The position numbers were made by a program, and so were the translations under genes. Below are positions 33,083 to 40,912 of a stretch of 64,000 nt of DNA, in pieces; the stretch's first letter is position 1, and every line of letters starts with the position of its first letter. The notes below the pieces were generated by a model that was given only the letters and a program-made list of their open reading frames with translations, made no database searches and was not told the origin of the DNA. Origin of the DNA: a candidate division TM6 bacterium GW2011_GWE2_42_60 (GTDB lineage: Bacteria; Babelota; Babeliae; Babelales; Babelaceae); NCBI GenBank assembly GCA_000996275.1, contig LCEG01000002.1:203246-267245 (forward strand). The letters are read 5' to 3'.

Positions 33083-34372
33083 AGGCTCGTGCACCTTAAG
33101 CCCTTTTATATGACGCGCTAATTCTTGTCGCTGAATTTCAGAAATCTCGCTACACGAGATCTTCCTTGTTTTCATAACTGCTTGACGCGTTTTATTGTGT
33201 TTCGATTTTTCAAAAAATAGCTCTCCTAAAATATTATCAACGTTGCTGCGTTTAAAATACTTAGCAACGCTCCCTCCACTAGAATTACAGTCAACAACAG
33301 AAACTTTGTGTCCACATGGTACATCAAAAAGTTTATGAACAAAGCTACAATGACCAAAGTTACTGTTAAAACGCTTGACTACAAATGTCTTTGATCCACC
33401 ATCTTCACTCCACTGAACATCAAGCAAAAGAATTTGCTTTAAATTATCAAATCTAAGTTCAACGGCATAAAACACTAGGTTTTTTTGCACTAAAAGATCT
33501 GTTTCTTGTTCCAAAACGATTTCATCCCGTATGAGCACAAGGTATTTAGTAAATAATTTTCGGCAAAAAGGGCTTGTTGAAGCACCGCCATTATGTTTCT
33601 TTATGGCATCAATCTGGCACCAATAATCATAAAGAGTTAATAGATGGATACTTGTGTTGCGCAATTGAAAATTGCCATAATTTTCGGTTTTGTCGGCAAA
33701 AAAAGAAAGTGGCGTATTCCAGCACCACTCAACAAGAACCATATACTCCCACACAACCCAAAGTTTCTGAACGAACTCCGGATTCCAAATATCATCTAGA
33801 TTGAGAAGTTTACTGTATGATGGTGCAAATATAAGGCCATTTAGATAAAATTTTGTTACTTCCTCAATCTCACCCGTAATCTTATTATGTCTTTTAACCT
33901 TGCGATCTGTAATGGCGGCATATTTTTTAACTACATCCATTAGCCCAATCTCCAAAAACTGTTCAAGCAAGAAGCCCATCTGTTGATAAACTACATTCAG
34001 ATAGGAGGGGATCGCATATTCTTGCTTTTGCTCAAATACTTTTTGAATCACATCGATTCGTTCTTTAATTTCAGAATCTTCTAGTTTATCAGCAATTTTT
34101 AGATCTAATTTTAACAAAATAAACGATTGCTCAAATTCCAAAGGAGCTTTTTTCTCGAGCTCTGCACGTAACTTTAGATAGATATCTTTCTCTCGAACGC
34201 ATTGAAAATAAAGATGCTCAAAGCTTTTAGATTCTCGAATGAGCGGGACAATAAACCTTGCTACGATACCAAAAAACTCAAAGTCTGTTGTCGTTTCAAG
34301 GAGCTTATCAAAATAATACTCAAAATGCTTAAAGCGCTCTTTTAATAGGTCGGCGTAGATTTTCTTATCCAT
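33074..34372 (-). CDS. Uncharacterised 432-residue protein
   Basis: No signal peptide or membrane segment. The N-terminal ~150 residues are helical and charged (LLKERFKHFEYYFDKLLE). The middle is rich in aromatic residues (KLWVVWEYMVLVEWCWN) and the C-terminus basic (KSKHNKTRQAVMKTRKISCSE). Single minus-strand gene within a plus-strand element, convergent with the zinc-ribbon gene (9-bp overlap) and divergent from the primase-helicase. No recognised domain. Its position suggests an accessory (cargo) gene. Confidence 0.65.
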   Translation of the reverse strand: MDKKIYADLLKERFKHFEYYFDKLLETTTDFEFFGIVARFIVPLIRESKSFEHLYFQCVREKDIYLKLRAELEKKAPLEFEQSFILLKLDLKIADKLEDSEIKERIDVIQKVFEQKQEYAIPSYLNVVYQQMGFLLEQFLEIGLMDVVKKYAAITDRKVKRHNKITGEIEEVTKFYLNGLIFAPSYSKLLNLDDIWNPEFVQKLWVVWEYMVLVEWCWNTPLSFFADKTENYGNFQLRNTSIHLLTLYDYWCQIDAIKKHNGGASTSPFCRKLFTKYLVLIRDEIVLEQETDLLVQKNLVFYAVELRFDNLKQILLLDVQWSEDGGSKTFVVKRFNSNFGHCSFVHKLFDVPCGHKVSVVDCNSSGGSVAKYFKRSNVDNILGELFFEKSKHNKTRQAVMKTRKISCSEISEIQRQELARHIKGLKVHEPLK

Positions 34373-34586
34373 TTTATTCTATCGTACAGTCAAAAATTAC
34401 AAAACTATACCCAAGAATAACAAAACCGAAGAAGAAATCTCACTCTTTCTCTCTTTCCATGGGAATTTTTCCCACTTTTCCCATATCGACGACATCGCAA
34501 AAACCTTCCCATAGCCTGTAAAGCATGAAGGGAGTGATCGATGTAATGATACAGAAGGAAAACGACAGTTTTTATTTAACTAATTT

Positions 34587-34639
34587 TTTCTTGCTGCTTT
34601 ACCAGATAGATAAAAGCAGTCAAGCAAAGCAGCAAGAAA
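34587..34639 (+). promoter_or_regulatory. Perfect hairpin in primase-helicase leader
   Basis: TTTCTTGCTGCTTT (34587-34600) pairs perfectly with AAAGCAGCAAGAAA (34626-34639), loop 25 nt. It ends just before the ribosome site AAGGATAAGG of the gene at 34658. Could be an operator, an attenuator or a replication-related site. The rest of the 285-bp space upstream holds no convincing gene. Confidence 0.6.
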
Positions 34640-34657
34640 GCAAAAAGGATAAGGCTA

Positions 34658-36382
34658 ATGAATATAAATACAATCTTAACACAATTGATAAGCAAAACAA
34701 AGCACACAAGGCCAAAACCAATGGGGTTAAACAGCTACACAACTCTCTGCCCCGCACATAATGATCAAAACCCAAGCCTCTCACTATCTCAAGGTGCTAA
34801 TGGAAATATATTGTTGCACTGCCACGCAGGCTGCAGCACACAAGCTATTTGTGACGCCATAGGAATCAGGATCCAGGATTTGTTCCATGAAAGCACGAAT
34901 ACTCCTATGAAAGATAAAGAAAAAATAACGCGAACCGAATATCCATATAAAGATGAGCATGGCAATATCCTTTATACCAAAGTACGGATAGAGCCAGGCT
35001 TTAATGGAAACAGGAAAAGCTTTTTTTGGGAACAAAAAGACAAACAAGGAAACATAATAAAAAACCGAACCGGATGCAGAAAGGTTTTATATAACTTGCC
35101 AGAAGTGCTTAAAGCTATAGAAAATGGGCAACAAATCTTCCTTGTAGAAGGCGAAAAAGATGTAGACAGGCTCACAAAAGAAAGACTTGTGGCTACTACT
35201 GCCACAGAATCAACTGAATGGAATGAAGGATTTACTAACATCTTTAAAAATGCCGATGTCGTACTCTTATTTGACTATGACAAAGCAGGCTTTACGCGCA
35301 GAGACCTCATCACTGCTAATCTTACTGGAAAAGTAAAAAGTCTCCGCATAGTAGATCTTCCCGACCTTGAATATAAAGAATCTCATGGTGATGATGTTAG
35401 CGACTGGCTCAACATTGGAAATTCAAGCACATGGCTTCTTGAGCTTGTAGAAAAAACCAGAGAATATAAAGCTCCACCTTCATTAAATGGATTACAGGTT
35501 ATCTCTCTCGATGAACTATTCTCTCTTGAACTTCCTGCACGAACGATGCTTCTTTCACCGTTTCTACCCAGCCAAGGGCTCGTTCTTTTAGTAGCTAAAC
35601 GTGGTGTTGGGAAAACACATGTTGCTTTAGGAATAGCCTATGCAGTCGCAAGCGGAGGCACATTTTTACTCTGGTCAGCACCAGAACCTAAAAAAGTACT
35701 CTATGTCGATGGTGAAATGCCAGCAGTATTGATGCAGGAACGTTTACGAGCAATTGCAAGCATGAACACCAAAAAACCAGACCCAAAATTTCTACTTTTG
35801 CTCACGCCAGATCTTCAAAGCCACAACATGCCAGACCTTTCTCTTAAGGACGGTAGAGATGCTCTTGAACCTTTAATTGAGGATACTGATCTAATAATTA
35901 TAGATAATCTTTCATGTCTTTTTAGAAGTGGAAGTGAAAACGAATCTGAAAGTTGGCAGGAGGCGCAGGAATGGTCTTTAGGCCTTCGCAGGCGTGGCAA
36001 ATCAGTATTATTCGTTCATCACGCAGGGAAAAACGGCAAGCAAAGAGGTACAAGTAAAAAAGAGGATATTCTCGATGCAGTAATTATTTTAGAGCATCCA
36101 GACAACTATAAACCAGAAGAAGGAGCACGATTTGACGTTGTCTTTGATAAATCACGGCATTTTTCCGGAGAAGATGCACGACCATTTCACGCACAATTAA
36201 AAACAATCAATGACACATCTTTGTGGGAAGTATCCAATTCTCCTAAGGATGAAGACATTGCTCAAGTAGCAGCCTTAAAAAGGGATGGTAAAACAATTAA
36301 AGAGATAACACAGACCTTAAAACTAACCAAGGCGCAAGTTGAATGGCGCACAGTAAAAGCAAAAGAACTTGGCTTACTTTAA
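34658..36382 (+). CDS. Primase-helicase: zinc finger, Toprim and RepA/AAA_25 ATPase
   Basis: 574 residues. N-terminal CHC2-like zinc module (CPAHNDQNPS ... LLHCHAGCS, about 31-60). Toprim-like region with FLVEGEKD near 162 and LLFDYDKAG near 204. RecA-fold ATPase of the RepA type with Walker A KRGVGKTH near 316, VLYVDGEMP near 348, LIIIDNLS (Walker B) near 412 and VLFVHHAGK near 451. A C-terminal helix-turn-helix-like end (TIKEITQTLKLTKAQVEWRTVKAKELGLL). This order is usual for plasmid, phage and integrative-element replication proteins. The ribosome site AAGGATAAGG is strong. Replication of the element is the likely job. Confidence 0.87.
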   Translation: MNINTILTQLISKTKHTRPKPMGLNSYTTLCPAHNDQNPSLSLSQGANGNILLHCHAGCSTQAICDAIGIRIQDLFHESTNTPMKDKEKITRTEYPYKDEHGNILYTKVRIEPGFNGNRKSFFWEQKDKQGNIIKNRTGCRKVLYNLPEVLKAIENGQQIFLVEGEKDVDRLTKERLVATTATESTEWNEGFTNIFKNADVVLLFDYDKAGFTRRDLITANLTGKVKSLRIVDLPDLEYKESHGDDVSDWLNIGNSSTWLLELVEKTREYKAPPSLNGLQVISLDELFSLELPARTMLLSPFLPSQGLVLLVAKRGVGKTHVALGIAYAVASGGTFLLWSAPEPKKVLYVDGEMPAVLMQERLRAIASMNTKKPDPKFLLLLTPDLQSHNMPDLSLKDGRDALEPLIEDTDLIIIDNLSCLFRSGSENESESWQEAQEWSLGLRRRGKSVLFVHHAGKNGKQRGTSKKEDILDAVIILEHPDNYKPEEGARFDVVFDKSRHFSGEDARPFHAQLKTINDTSLWEVSNSPKDEDIAQVAALKRDGKTIKEITQTLKLTKAQVEWRTVKAKELGLL

Positions 36383-36394
36383 ATCATGCAAATT

Positions 36395-36445
36395 AAGATT
36401 TCTGATTTTCTGATCTCCTAAGCAAACAAGAAAATCAGAAATCTT
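36395..36445. repeat. 17-bp perfect inverted repeat
   Basis: AAGATTTCTGATTTTCT (36395-36411) and its exact complement at 36429-36445, spacer 17 bp. It begins 12 bp after the primase-helicase stop. It may terminate that gene, but no T-run follows, so an operator or recombination site is as likely. Confidence 0.75.
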
Positions 36446-36454
36446 GTGCGATTG

Positions 36455-36475
36455 TAATGTTTGTTAATGTTTGTT
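36455..36475 (+). repeat. Two direct 10-bp repeats TAATGTTTGT
   Basis: TAATGTTTGTTAATGTTTGT, then TAAACTATACT, upstream of the MerR-type gene at 36507. Spaced one helical turn apart, which suits a dimeric or paired DNA-binding protein. Confidence 0.6.
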
Positions 36476-36506
36476 AAACTATACTCTATAAATAAGGGGC
36501 ATTTTT

Positions 36507-36692
36507 ATGAAAAAAATAATCGATTATCTCAAGATAAAAGACGCTGCAAGTTTTCTTGGCGTCACTCCCAATACACTGAGAAATTGGGAGAAAGATAAGA
36601 AGATCACTGTGTATCGTAACCCGCAAAATGCCTATCGACTTTATAAAAAAGAAGATCTTGAAAAATTGCTCAACAGCATCGAGTCTAAATAA
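36507..36692 (+). CDS. MerR-type small DNA-binding protein
   Basis: 61 residues. Winged helix-turn-helix: LKIKDAASFLGVTPNTLRNWEKDKKI, then the wing NPQNAYRLYKKEDLEKLL, as in the MerR/excisionase group that accompanies serine recombinases. AAGGGG lies about 8 nt before the ATG. The recombinase starts 3 bp after its stop, so the two are co-transcribed. It likely regulates or directs the recombinase, binding upstream repeats (inference). Confidence 0.82.
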   Translation: MKKIIDYLKIKDAASFLGVTPNTLRNWEKDKKITVYRNPQNAYRLYKKEDLEKLLNSIESK

Positions 36693-36695
36693 TCA

Positions 36696-38165
36696 ATGAA
36701 AGCTATTATTTTTGCACGCGTTTCTAGCAAAGACCAGGAAGATGGACAATCGATACCATCACAAGTTCGACGTTTAACCGAGTATGCAATCAAGAAAAAT
36801 TTTATCATTGAGAGCACATTCCAAGTTACTGAGTCTTCAACAAAAGAAACACGCAAGCAATTTGATCAAATCATAGCATTTGTTAAAAAGGCCAAGGAGC
36901 CTTTCGCTTTAATCACTGACACTGTTGACAGGCTCCAGAGAAGCTTCCGAGAGACACCCCTCCTTGATGAATTACGACGGCAGGGGAAATTAGAGCTTCA
37001 CTTTTTGAGAGAAGGACTCATTGTAAACCAAACATCAAATAGCGCTCAACTCTTACAGTGGGATATCGGTGTTTTATTCGCCTCAAGTTATGTAAGGCAA
37101 CTCGGCGATAATGTTAAGAGAAGCCAAGAGCAATGCATAAAAAATGGTCAGTGGATTTCTAAAGCTCCCTATGGATACAAAAACATCGCCCTTCCGTCCG
37201 GGCAAAAAACTATTGAAGTCAATCAGGAACAAGCCCCATTTGTTGTAAAAATCTTTGAGCTGTACGCCAAAGGAAACAACTCTTTTCAAACTATCGCTGC
37301 AAAAATGTGCTCTGAAGGATTTGCAAAAGCCTCTCGCGGGAAGCCAATAACAGCAAGAACCGTTGAATTGATACTAAAAAACCCATTTTATACCGGCATG
37401 ATGTTCGTCAAAAAGCAGCTGTATCCACACAAATACCCCATACTGATATCTGAATGGTTATTCAATACGGTACAACAAACCATATCCGGTCATAATAAGT
37501 CCCCAATACAATATCTGGGAAGACCCATTCTGTTTCGTGGGCTTATCCAATGCAAACACTGCGGTGGCACAGTAACTGGAGACATAAAAAAGCAAAAGTA
37601 TGTGTACTATAGTTGTCACAACTCAAAACGTATTTGCACAAAAAAATGGATTAAAGAAGAAGTTTTATTGGAAAAGATACTCACCTATTTTGATACTATA
37701 AAGCTAACTGATGAACAAATCCATGAAGTCATTGACCACATTAACCAACATGAAGCGCTCGAGTATGAATCACTTAAAAGCACACAGGAACGACTTAACA
37801 AAAGTCTCAACCTAGCACAAGAACGTATTTCTAAACTCATCGACATGCATATTGACGGGAAAATAGATTCTCAAACCTATCATCTTAAACTTGAAGAATA
37901 TTCTTCCGAAAAACAAAGACTGCTTCTCGAGTTAAAATCGTACACCGCAAATAAAAAGATCGAAGCATTGACAGCTCAAGACGTCCTAAAATTAGCACAA
38001 CGAGCAAAACAGATTTTTTTGAGTTCGAAGATAGAGGAAAAACAGGAACTTTTAAGATTTTTCTTTTCGAACTTACGGCTCCACAACGAAAAGCTCGATG
38101 TAGAGCTGCGAATGCCTTTTAAAGATCTTGCCATATCACAGGACCAAACAATATGGCGGGGCTAA
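36696..38165 (+). CDS. Large serine recombinase (integrase type)
   Basis: 489 residues. Resolvase domain about 1-150 with the catalytic serine in IFARVSS (Ser10 region) and the conserved arginines (TDTVDRLQRSFRE). Recombinase domain about 155-270 (APYGYKN, TARTVELILKNPFYTG). Zinc ribbon near 286-315 (CKHCGGTV ... YYSCHNSKRICTKKW). A coiled coil at about 345-420 completes the usual large-serine-recombinase plan. It integrates and excises DNA. Its final codons and TAA stop (38163-38165) lie inside the 3' end of the opposite-strand tRNA-Asp, a classic mark of integration at a tRNA. Confidence 0.92.
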   Translation: MKAIIFARVSSKDQEDGQSIPSQVRRLTEYAIKKNFIIESTFQVTESSTKETRKQFDQIIAFVKKAKEPFALITDTVDRLQRSFRETPLLDELRRQGKLELHFLREGLIVNQTSNSAQLLQWDIGVLFASSYVRQLGDNVKRSQEQCIKNGQWISKAPYGYKNIALPSGQKTIEVNQEQAPFVVKIFELYAKGNNSFQTIAAKMCSEGFAKASRGKPITARTVELILKNPFYTGMMFVKKQLYPHKYPILISEWLFNTVQQTISGHNKSPIQYLGRPILFRGLIQCKHCGGTVTGDIKKQKYVYYSCHNSKRICTKKWIKEEVLLEKILTYFDTIKLTDEQIHEVIDHINQHEALEYESLKSTQERLNKSLNLAQERISKLIDMHIDGKIDSQTYHLKLEEYSSEKQRLLLELKSYTANKKIEALTAQDVLKLAQRAKQIFLSSKIEEKQELLRFFFSNLRLHNEKLDVELRMPFKDLAISQDQTIWRG

Positions 38166-38230
38166 CGAGACTCGAACTCGCGACCTTCCGCGTGACAGGC
38201 GGACGCTCTAACCAACTGAGCTATAGCCCC
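38154..38230 (-). tRNA. tRNA-Asp (GTC)
   Basis: 77 nt with encoded CCA. Acceptor GGGGCTA/TAGCCCC, anticodon loop CTGTCAC (GTC), T-arm GTTCGAGTC. The 3' 12 nt overlap the end of the recombinase gene. Confidence 0.96.
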
Positions 38231-38273
38231 CTACAAATGGCCTGCCATACTGATGCTCCAATGGAACAGAGTA

Positions 38274-38348
38274 TGGCTCCTCGGGCAGGGATCGAACCTG
38301 CGACCCTATGATTAACAGTCATATGCTCTACCGCTGAGCTACCGAGGA
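38274..38348 (-). tRNA. tRNA-Asn (GTT)
   Basis: 75 nt with CCA. Acceptor TCCTCGG/CCGAGGA, anticodon loop CTGTTAA (GTT), T-loop GTTCGATCC. Middle of the Val-Asn-Asp cluster. Confidence 0.96.
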
Positions 38349-38378
38349 ATCCAATATCTTTAATGCATTTCAACTTAT

Positions 38379-38454
38379 TGGTGGGCGATGCAGGATTCGA
38401 ACCTACGACCCCCAGTGTGTAAAACTGATGCTCTGCCAGCTGAGCTAATCGCCC
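38379..38454 (-). tRNA. tRNA-Val (TAC)
   Basis: 76 nt with CCA. Acceptor GGGCGAT/ATCGCCC, anticodon loop TTTACAC (TAC), T-loop GTTCGAATC. First of the three tRNAs in transcription order. Confidence 0.96.
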
Positions 38455-38466
38455 TCCACGTGAAAT

Positions 38467-38495
38467 AAGATAGCTGTTTCAAATTAAAAAAGCAA
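38467..38495 (-). promoter_or_regulatory. Promoter of the tRNA cluster
   Basis: On the minus strand: TTGCTT (38495-38490), 17-bp spacer, TATCTT (38472-38467), 12 bp before the tRNA-Val 5' end. Confidence 0.7.
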
Positions 38496-38571
38496 GGCGA
38501 TTTTCTCAAGAATCTCTGGTACGCTAAAAGAACCCTATAATAGAGTATCTTTGCGCTTCTCCCTCGATATT

Positions 38572-38684
38572 TTTTCATCTTCGATGAAAACACTCGGGAT
38601 GAGCGGCGGCAAGGCTATGTCGGGTGACTCACGGCCGTCGCTAAAGCGGAGTTTACCCTGTCGAAGGAGCAGACACGGCAGGGT
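38572..38684. other. Intergenic region with two hairpins
   Basis: The ~300 bp between tRNA-Val and the next gene hold a perfect small hairpin (TTTTCATC TTC GATGAAAA, 38572-38590) and a GC-rich imperfect one (ACCCTGTCG ... CGGCAGGGT, about 38653-38683) in sequence visibly more GC-rich than its surroundings. It resembles a dispersed repetitive extragenic element; no second copy was found in this window. No gene seen. Confidence 0.4.
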
Positions 38685-38755
38685 GAGCGGAGAGAGCGAA
38701 TTTACTTCACAAACATTTACCATAAACAGACTTCGATACACTAAAGGAATATCGC

Positions 38756-39754
38756 GTGGCTCGCAGATCATTAAAAAGCACGTTCAACCGTATCATTACC
38801 GGTGAACAAAAAAAATATGGCTCCCTGTTTGAATGCACCTGCGCACCACTCAACCGCACACACCAACCATTTCGCGATAGTGCAACCAAACAGATCGTCG
38901 ATGATCTTCTTGCGCTCTTTCCCCCAAAACAGCAAGAACCCCAGCCACTCGTACTCGTTTTTGACCAACCAGGCGGACTTCTTTTTGAGTTCATTCTCAT
39001 TAACCATCTCATACACCATGGTTTTACTCATCTCACGATCATTCTCATTCAAAAAAGTATTGACCAAAAGGCTTTCTTGAGCTTTAACTCATGGTTTAGA
39101 GCCTACACAGCGAATGCAGGAACGAAAGTGGTAATAAAACATTTTAAAACCATGAATGACTATACTGCTGCTTGTAAAAAAAATATCGAACTTACCAGTA
39201 CTGCACGTATCGCTATAGACCCCGACCGAGCTTCAGAAATACCTCTGTGGGAATCGGAAAAATGGAGGGGAAAATGGAGGGGAAAATGGAGGGAGAAATG
39301 GAGGGAGAAAGAGAGCGCTTTTGCAGCATATTTTTACAACGCCACTCTTTTTTTTCAGACATATCAGAATCAAAAACAGGAAAAACAACTTTTATGTCAT
39401 CTGGTGCGCACAGTCACATTACCAGACCAGCAAGACAGAGACCCGCTCACTATCGGCTCGCAGCAGAGTGGCCGCTTTGCATTCACGACTCGCACGTTAT
39501 TTGCATATTATGGAAAATACCGCCTTCTGCCAATTGAGTCTAAGCAGCAGACGATTCAGGTTTTCCCTGAAGAACTGATTGCTGAGCATCTGTTCCTGAA
39601 GCCACTGGTCCAGTTTTTACAACAGACTGTTGAACCGACGCCGTTGATTGATTTTCAACAATGTTCGCTCCTTGCACGAGCCCTGCCGGTGCTTCAACAG
39701 GCTTTGTCGCAGGAACACTGGGTGGAAGAACCAAAGACTCATTTACCGAAATGA
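38756..39754 (+). CDS. Uncharacterised protein overlapping mreC antisense
   Basis: 332 residues from a GTG at 38756 with AAAGGA 8 nt upstream. No signal peptide. A central Rossmann-like alternation (LVLVFDQPGGLLFEFILINHLIHHGFTHLTIILIQ, about 62-96) is followed by a Lys/Trp repeat (KWRGKWRGKWREKWREK, about 168-184) encoded by a 12-bp tandem repeat. The C-terminal helices (LVQFLQQTVEP, SLLARALPVLQQAL) lie in DNA that also encodes the MreC tail on the other strand (215-bp overlap). No family recognised. The strong ribosome site and long frame support it as real. Confidence 0.65.
   Translation: MARRSLKSTFNRIITGEQKKYGSLFECTCAPLNRTHQPFRDSATKQIVDDLLALFPPKQQEPQPLVLVFDQPGGLLFEFILINHLIHHGFTHLTIILIQKSIDQKAFLSFNSWFRAYTANAGTKVVIKHFKTMNDYTAACKKNIELTSTARIAIDPDRASEIPLWESEKWRGKWRGKWREKWREKESAFAAYFYNATLFFQTYQNQKQEKQLLCHLVRTVTLPDQQDRDPLTIGSQQSGRFAFTTRTLFAYYGKYRLLPIESKQQTIQVFPEELIAEHLFLKPLVQFLQQTVEPTPLIDFQQCSLLARALPVLQQALSQEHWVEEPKTHLPK
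39259..39308 (+). repeat. Four 12-bp units AATGGAGGGRAA
   Basis: AATGGAGGGGAA twice, then AATGGAGGGAGA twice; in frame it gives the KWRGKWRGKWREKWREK stretch. The core AATGGAGGG equals the 9-bp unit at 53-97 and 327-353. Confidence 0.75.
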
Positions 39755-40640
39755 CCGGAATCGGTTTTGCTGCAGATTCAGCCAAAGCTCGTTGAAGCCG
39801 TTGTCGCTCAAGACGATCAATCGCTTCAAAATCAACTTTTTCAAAAAGCTCACGCGACACAAATAAACAGAAATCAACCGTTTCTAGATCAACCAGCGGT
39901 TCAACAATAACGTTATAGAAAACACCTGCCGAATCAACCGAAACAACTTTTCCTAGCCCCATCCCGCGAGGGAAAACCATTCCAGCCCCGTATGAAGTTA
40001 CCACATCCCCCACCGCAATCTCATCAAAATGGCTCACAAAAGAGAGTTTTAGGCGATGAGCATCTCCCAACCCTTCCACAATCCCCCGTGCACCCTTGCG
40101 CGTACAAATAGCAGAAACACGCGCCGATTTATCGGTAATAAGCGTCACTTTGCAATAAGATGGCGTCACTTCACTGACACGCCCAATCAGATGGTTATAA
40201 GAGAATGCGATCATGTTTTCTCGCACGCCACGCTGCTCACCAACATCAACAAGGAAAAAATGGCTACTTTCAGAAAAGTTTTTTAAAAGAACCTGCCCCA
40301 TGATCGCTTTTTCACAATGATAGCGCGCTCTAAACATGCTAATATCAGCCGTTTCACGCCCATAACCATTGACCGATTCAAGCTCAATAACTCGCTGCAA
40401 AAGAACATCACGCTCGCGATACGTTCGCTCTAAAAGCGTCACTAAATCATCATGCCCGAGCCGCTGAATACGCCACTCTCGCACCTGATTAGTCACCGAA
40501 CGCTGAAGCGAAAGCAATGGCGCAACCACACGCGCCACAACCCCTTGTTGCCACCAACGAGTTGCAAAAAATCCCAACGCCAAAAGCGAACACCCAAAAA
40601 ACCACCAGATCAGCCACCGCGCTGAACGCCGTCTCCGCAT
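39540..40640 (-). CDS. mreC: Rod shape-determining protein MreC
   Basis: 366 residues from the ATG at 40640; a GTG one codon earlier is also possible. AAGGAAAT lies upstream. N-terminal membrane anchor (WLIWWFFGCSLLALGFFA), then the coiled coil (LLERTYRERDVLLQRVIELE) and the two beta domains typical of MreC (SSHFFLVDVGEQRGVRENMIAF, IGRVSEVTPSYCKVTLITDKSARVSA, SYGAGMVFPRGMGLGKVVSVD). It scaffolds the elongation machinery in the periplasm. A tail of ~90 residues (about 275-366), rich in Ala, Ser, Val, Pro and Gln, is unusual and is antisense to the end of the gene at 38756. No MreB or MreD nearby. Confidence 0.93.
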   Translation of the reverse strand: MRRRRSARWLIWWFFGCSLLALGFFATRWWQQGVVARVVAPLLSLQRSVTNQVREWRIQRLGHDDLVTLLERTYRERDVLLQRVIELESVNGYGRETADISMFRARYHCEKAIMGQVLLKNFSESSHFFLVDVGEQRGVRENMIAFSYNHLIGRVSEVTPSYCKVTLITDKSARVSAICTRKGARGIVEGLGDAHRLKLSFVSHFDEIAVGDVVTSYGAGMVFPRGMGLGKVVSVDSAGVFYNVIVEPLVDLETVDFCLFVSRELFEKVDFEAIDRLERQRLQRALAESAAKPIPVISVNESLVLPPSVPATKPVEAPAGLVQGANIVENQSTASVQQSVVKTGPVASGTDAQQSVLQGKPESSAA

Positions 40641-40803
40641 CACACTATTTCCTTAAACTGCAGGTTTAAAAGCCCTTTTTGGTAGCGTAACGCAATGCAC
40701 TTTAAAGGTCAAAAACAATACCAAACCACCAAAACTTAAACCTCTATTTTTATCACACCTGCACCCCCTCCCCAAATTTATAAGTAACAACACAAGGCTG
40801 GTC

Positions 40804-40832
40804 TTGACATAAATTTCTTATCTGTCATAATA
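40804..40832 (+). promoter_or_regulatory. Sigma-70-type promoter
   Basis: TTGACA at 40804-40809, CATAAT at 40826-40831 (16-bp spacer), about 80 bp upstream of the small secreted protein at 40913. Confidence 0.6.
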
Positions 40833-40912
40833 AAAAATGAAAATCAACGGGGAGAAATAAAAACCGTGGATGTATAACAAGCATTTTATTTAAATACTCA
40901 TGGAGGTTCCTT

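Noticed and set aside
34525-34761. Plus-strand 78-codon frame before the primase-helicase
   Set aside because: It overlaps the hairpin and the primase start in another frame; lysine-rich composition follows from AT-rich DNA.
32431-38153. Second copy of the tRNA-Asp 3' end as attachment site
   Set aside because: I scanned for the tRNA end and found no convincing repeat in the window, so the element's left border is not claimed.
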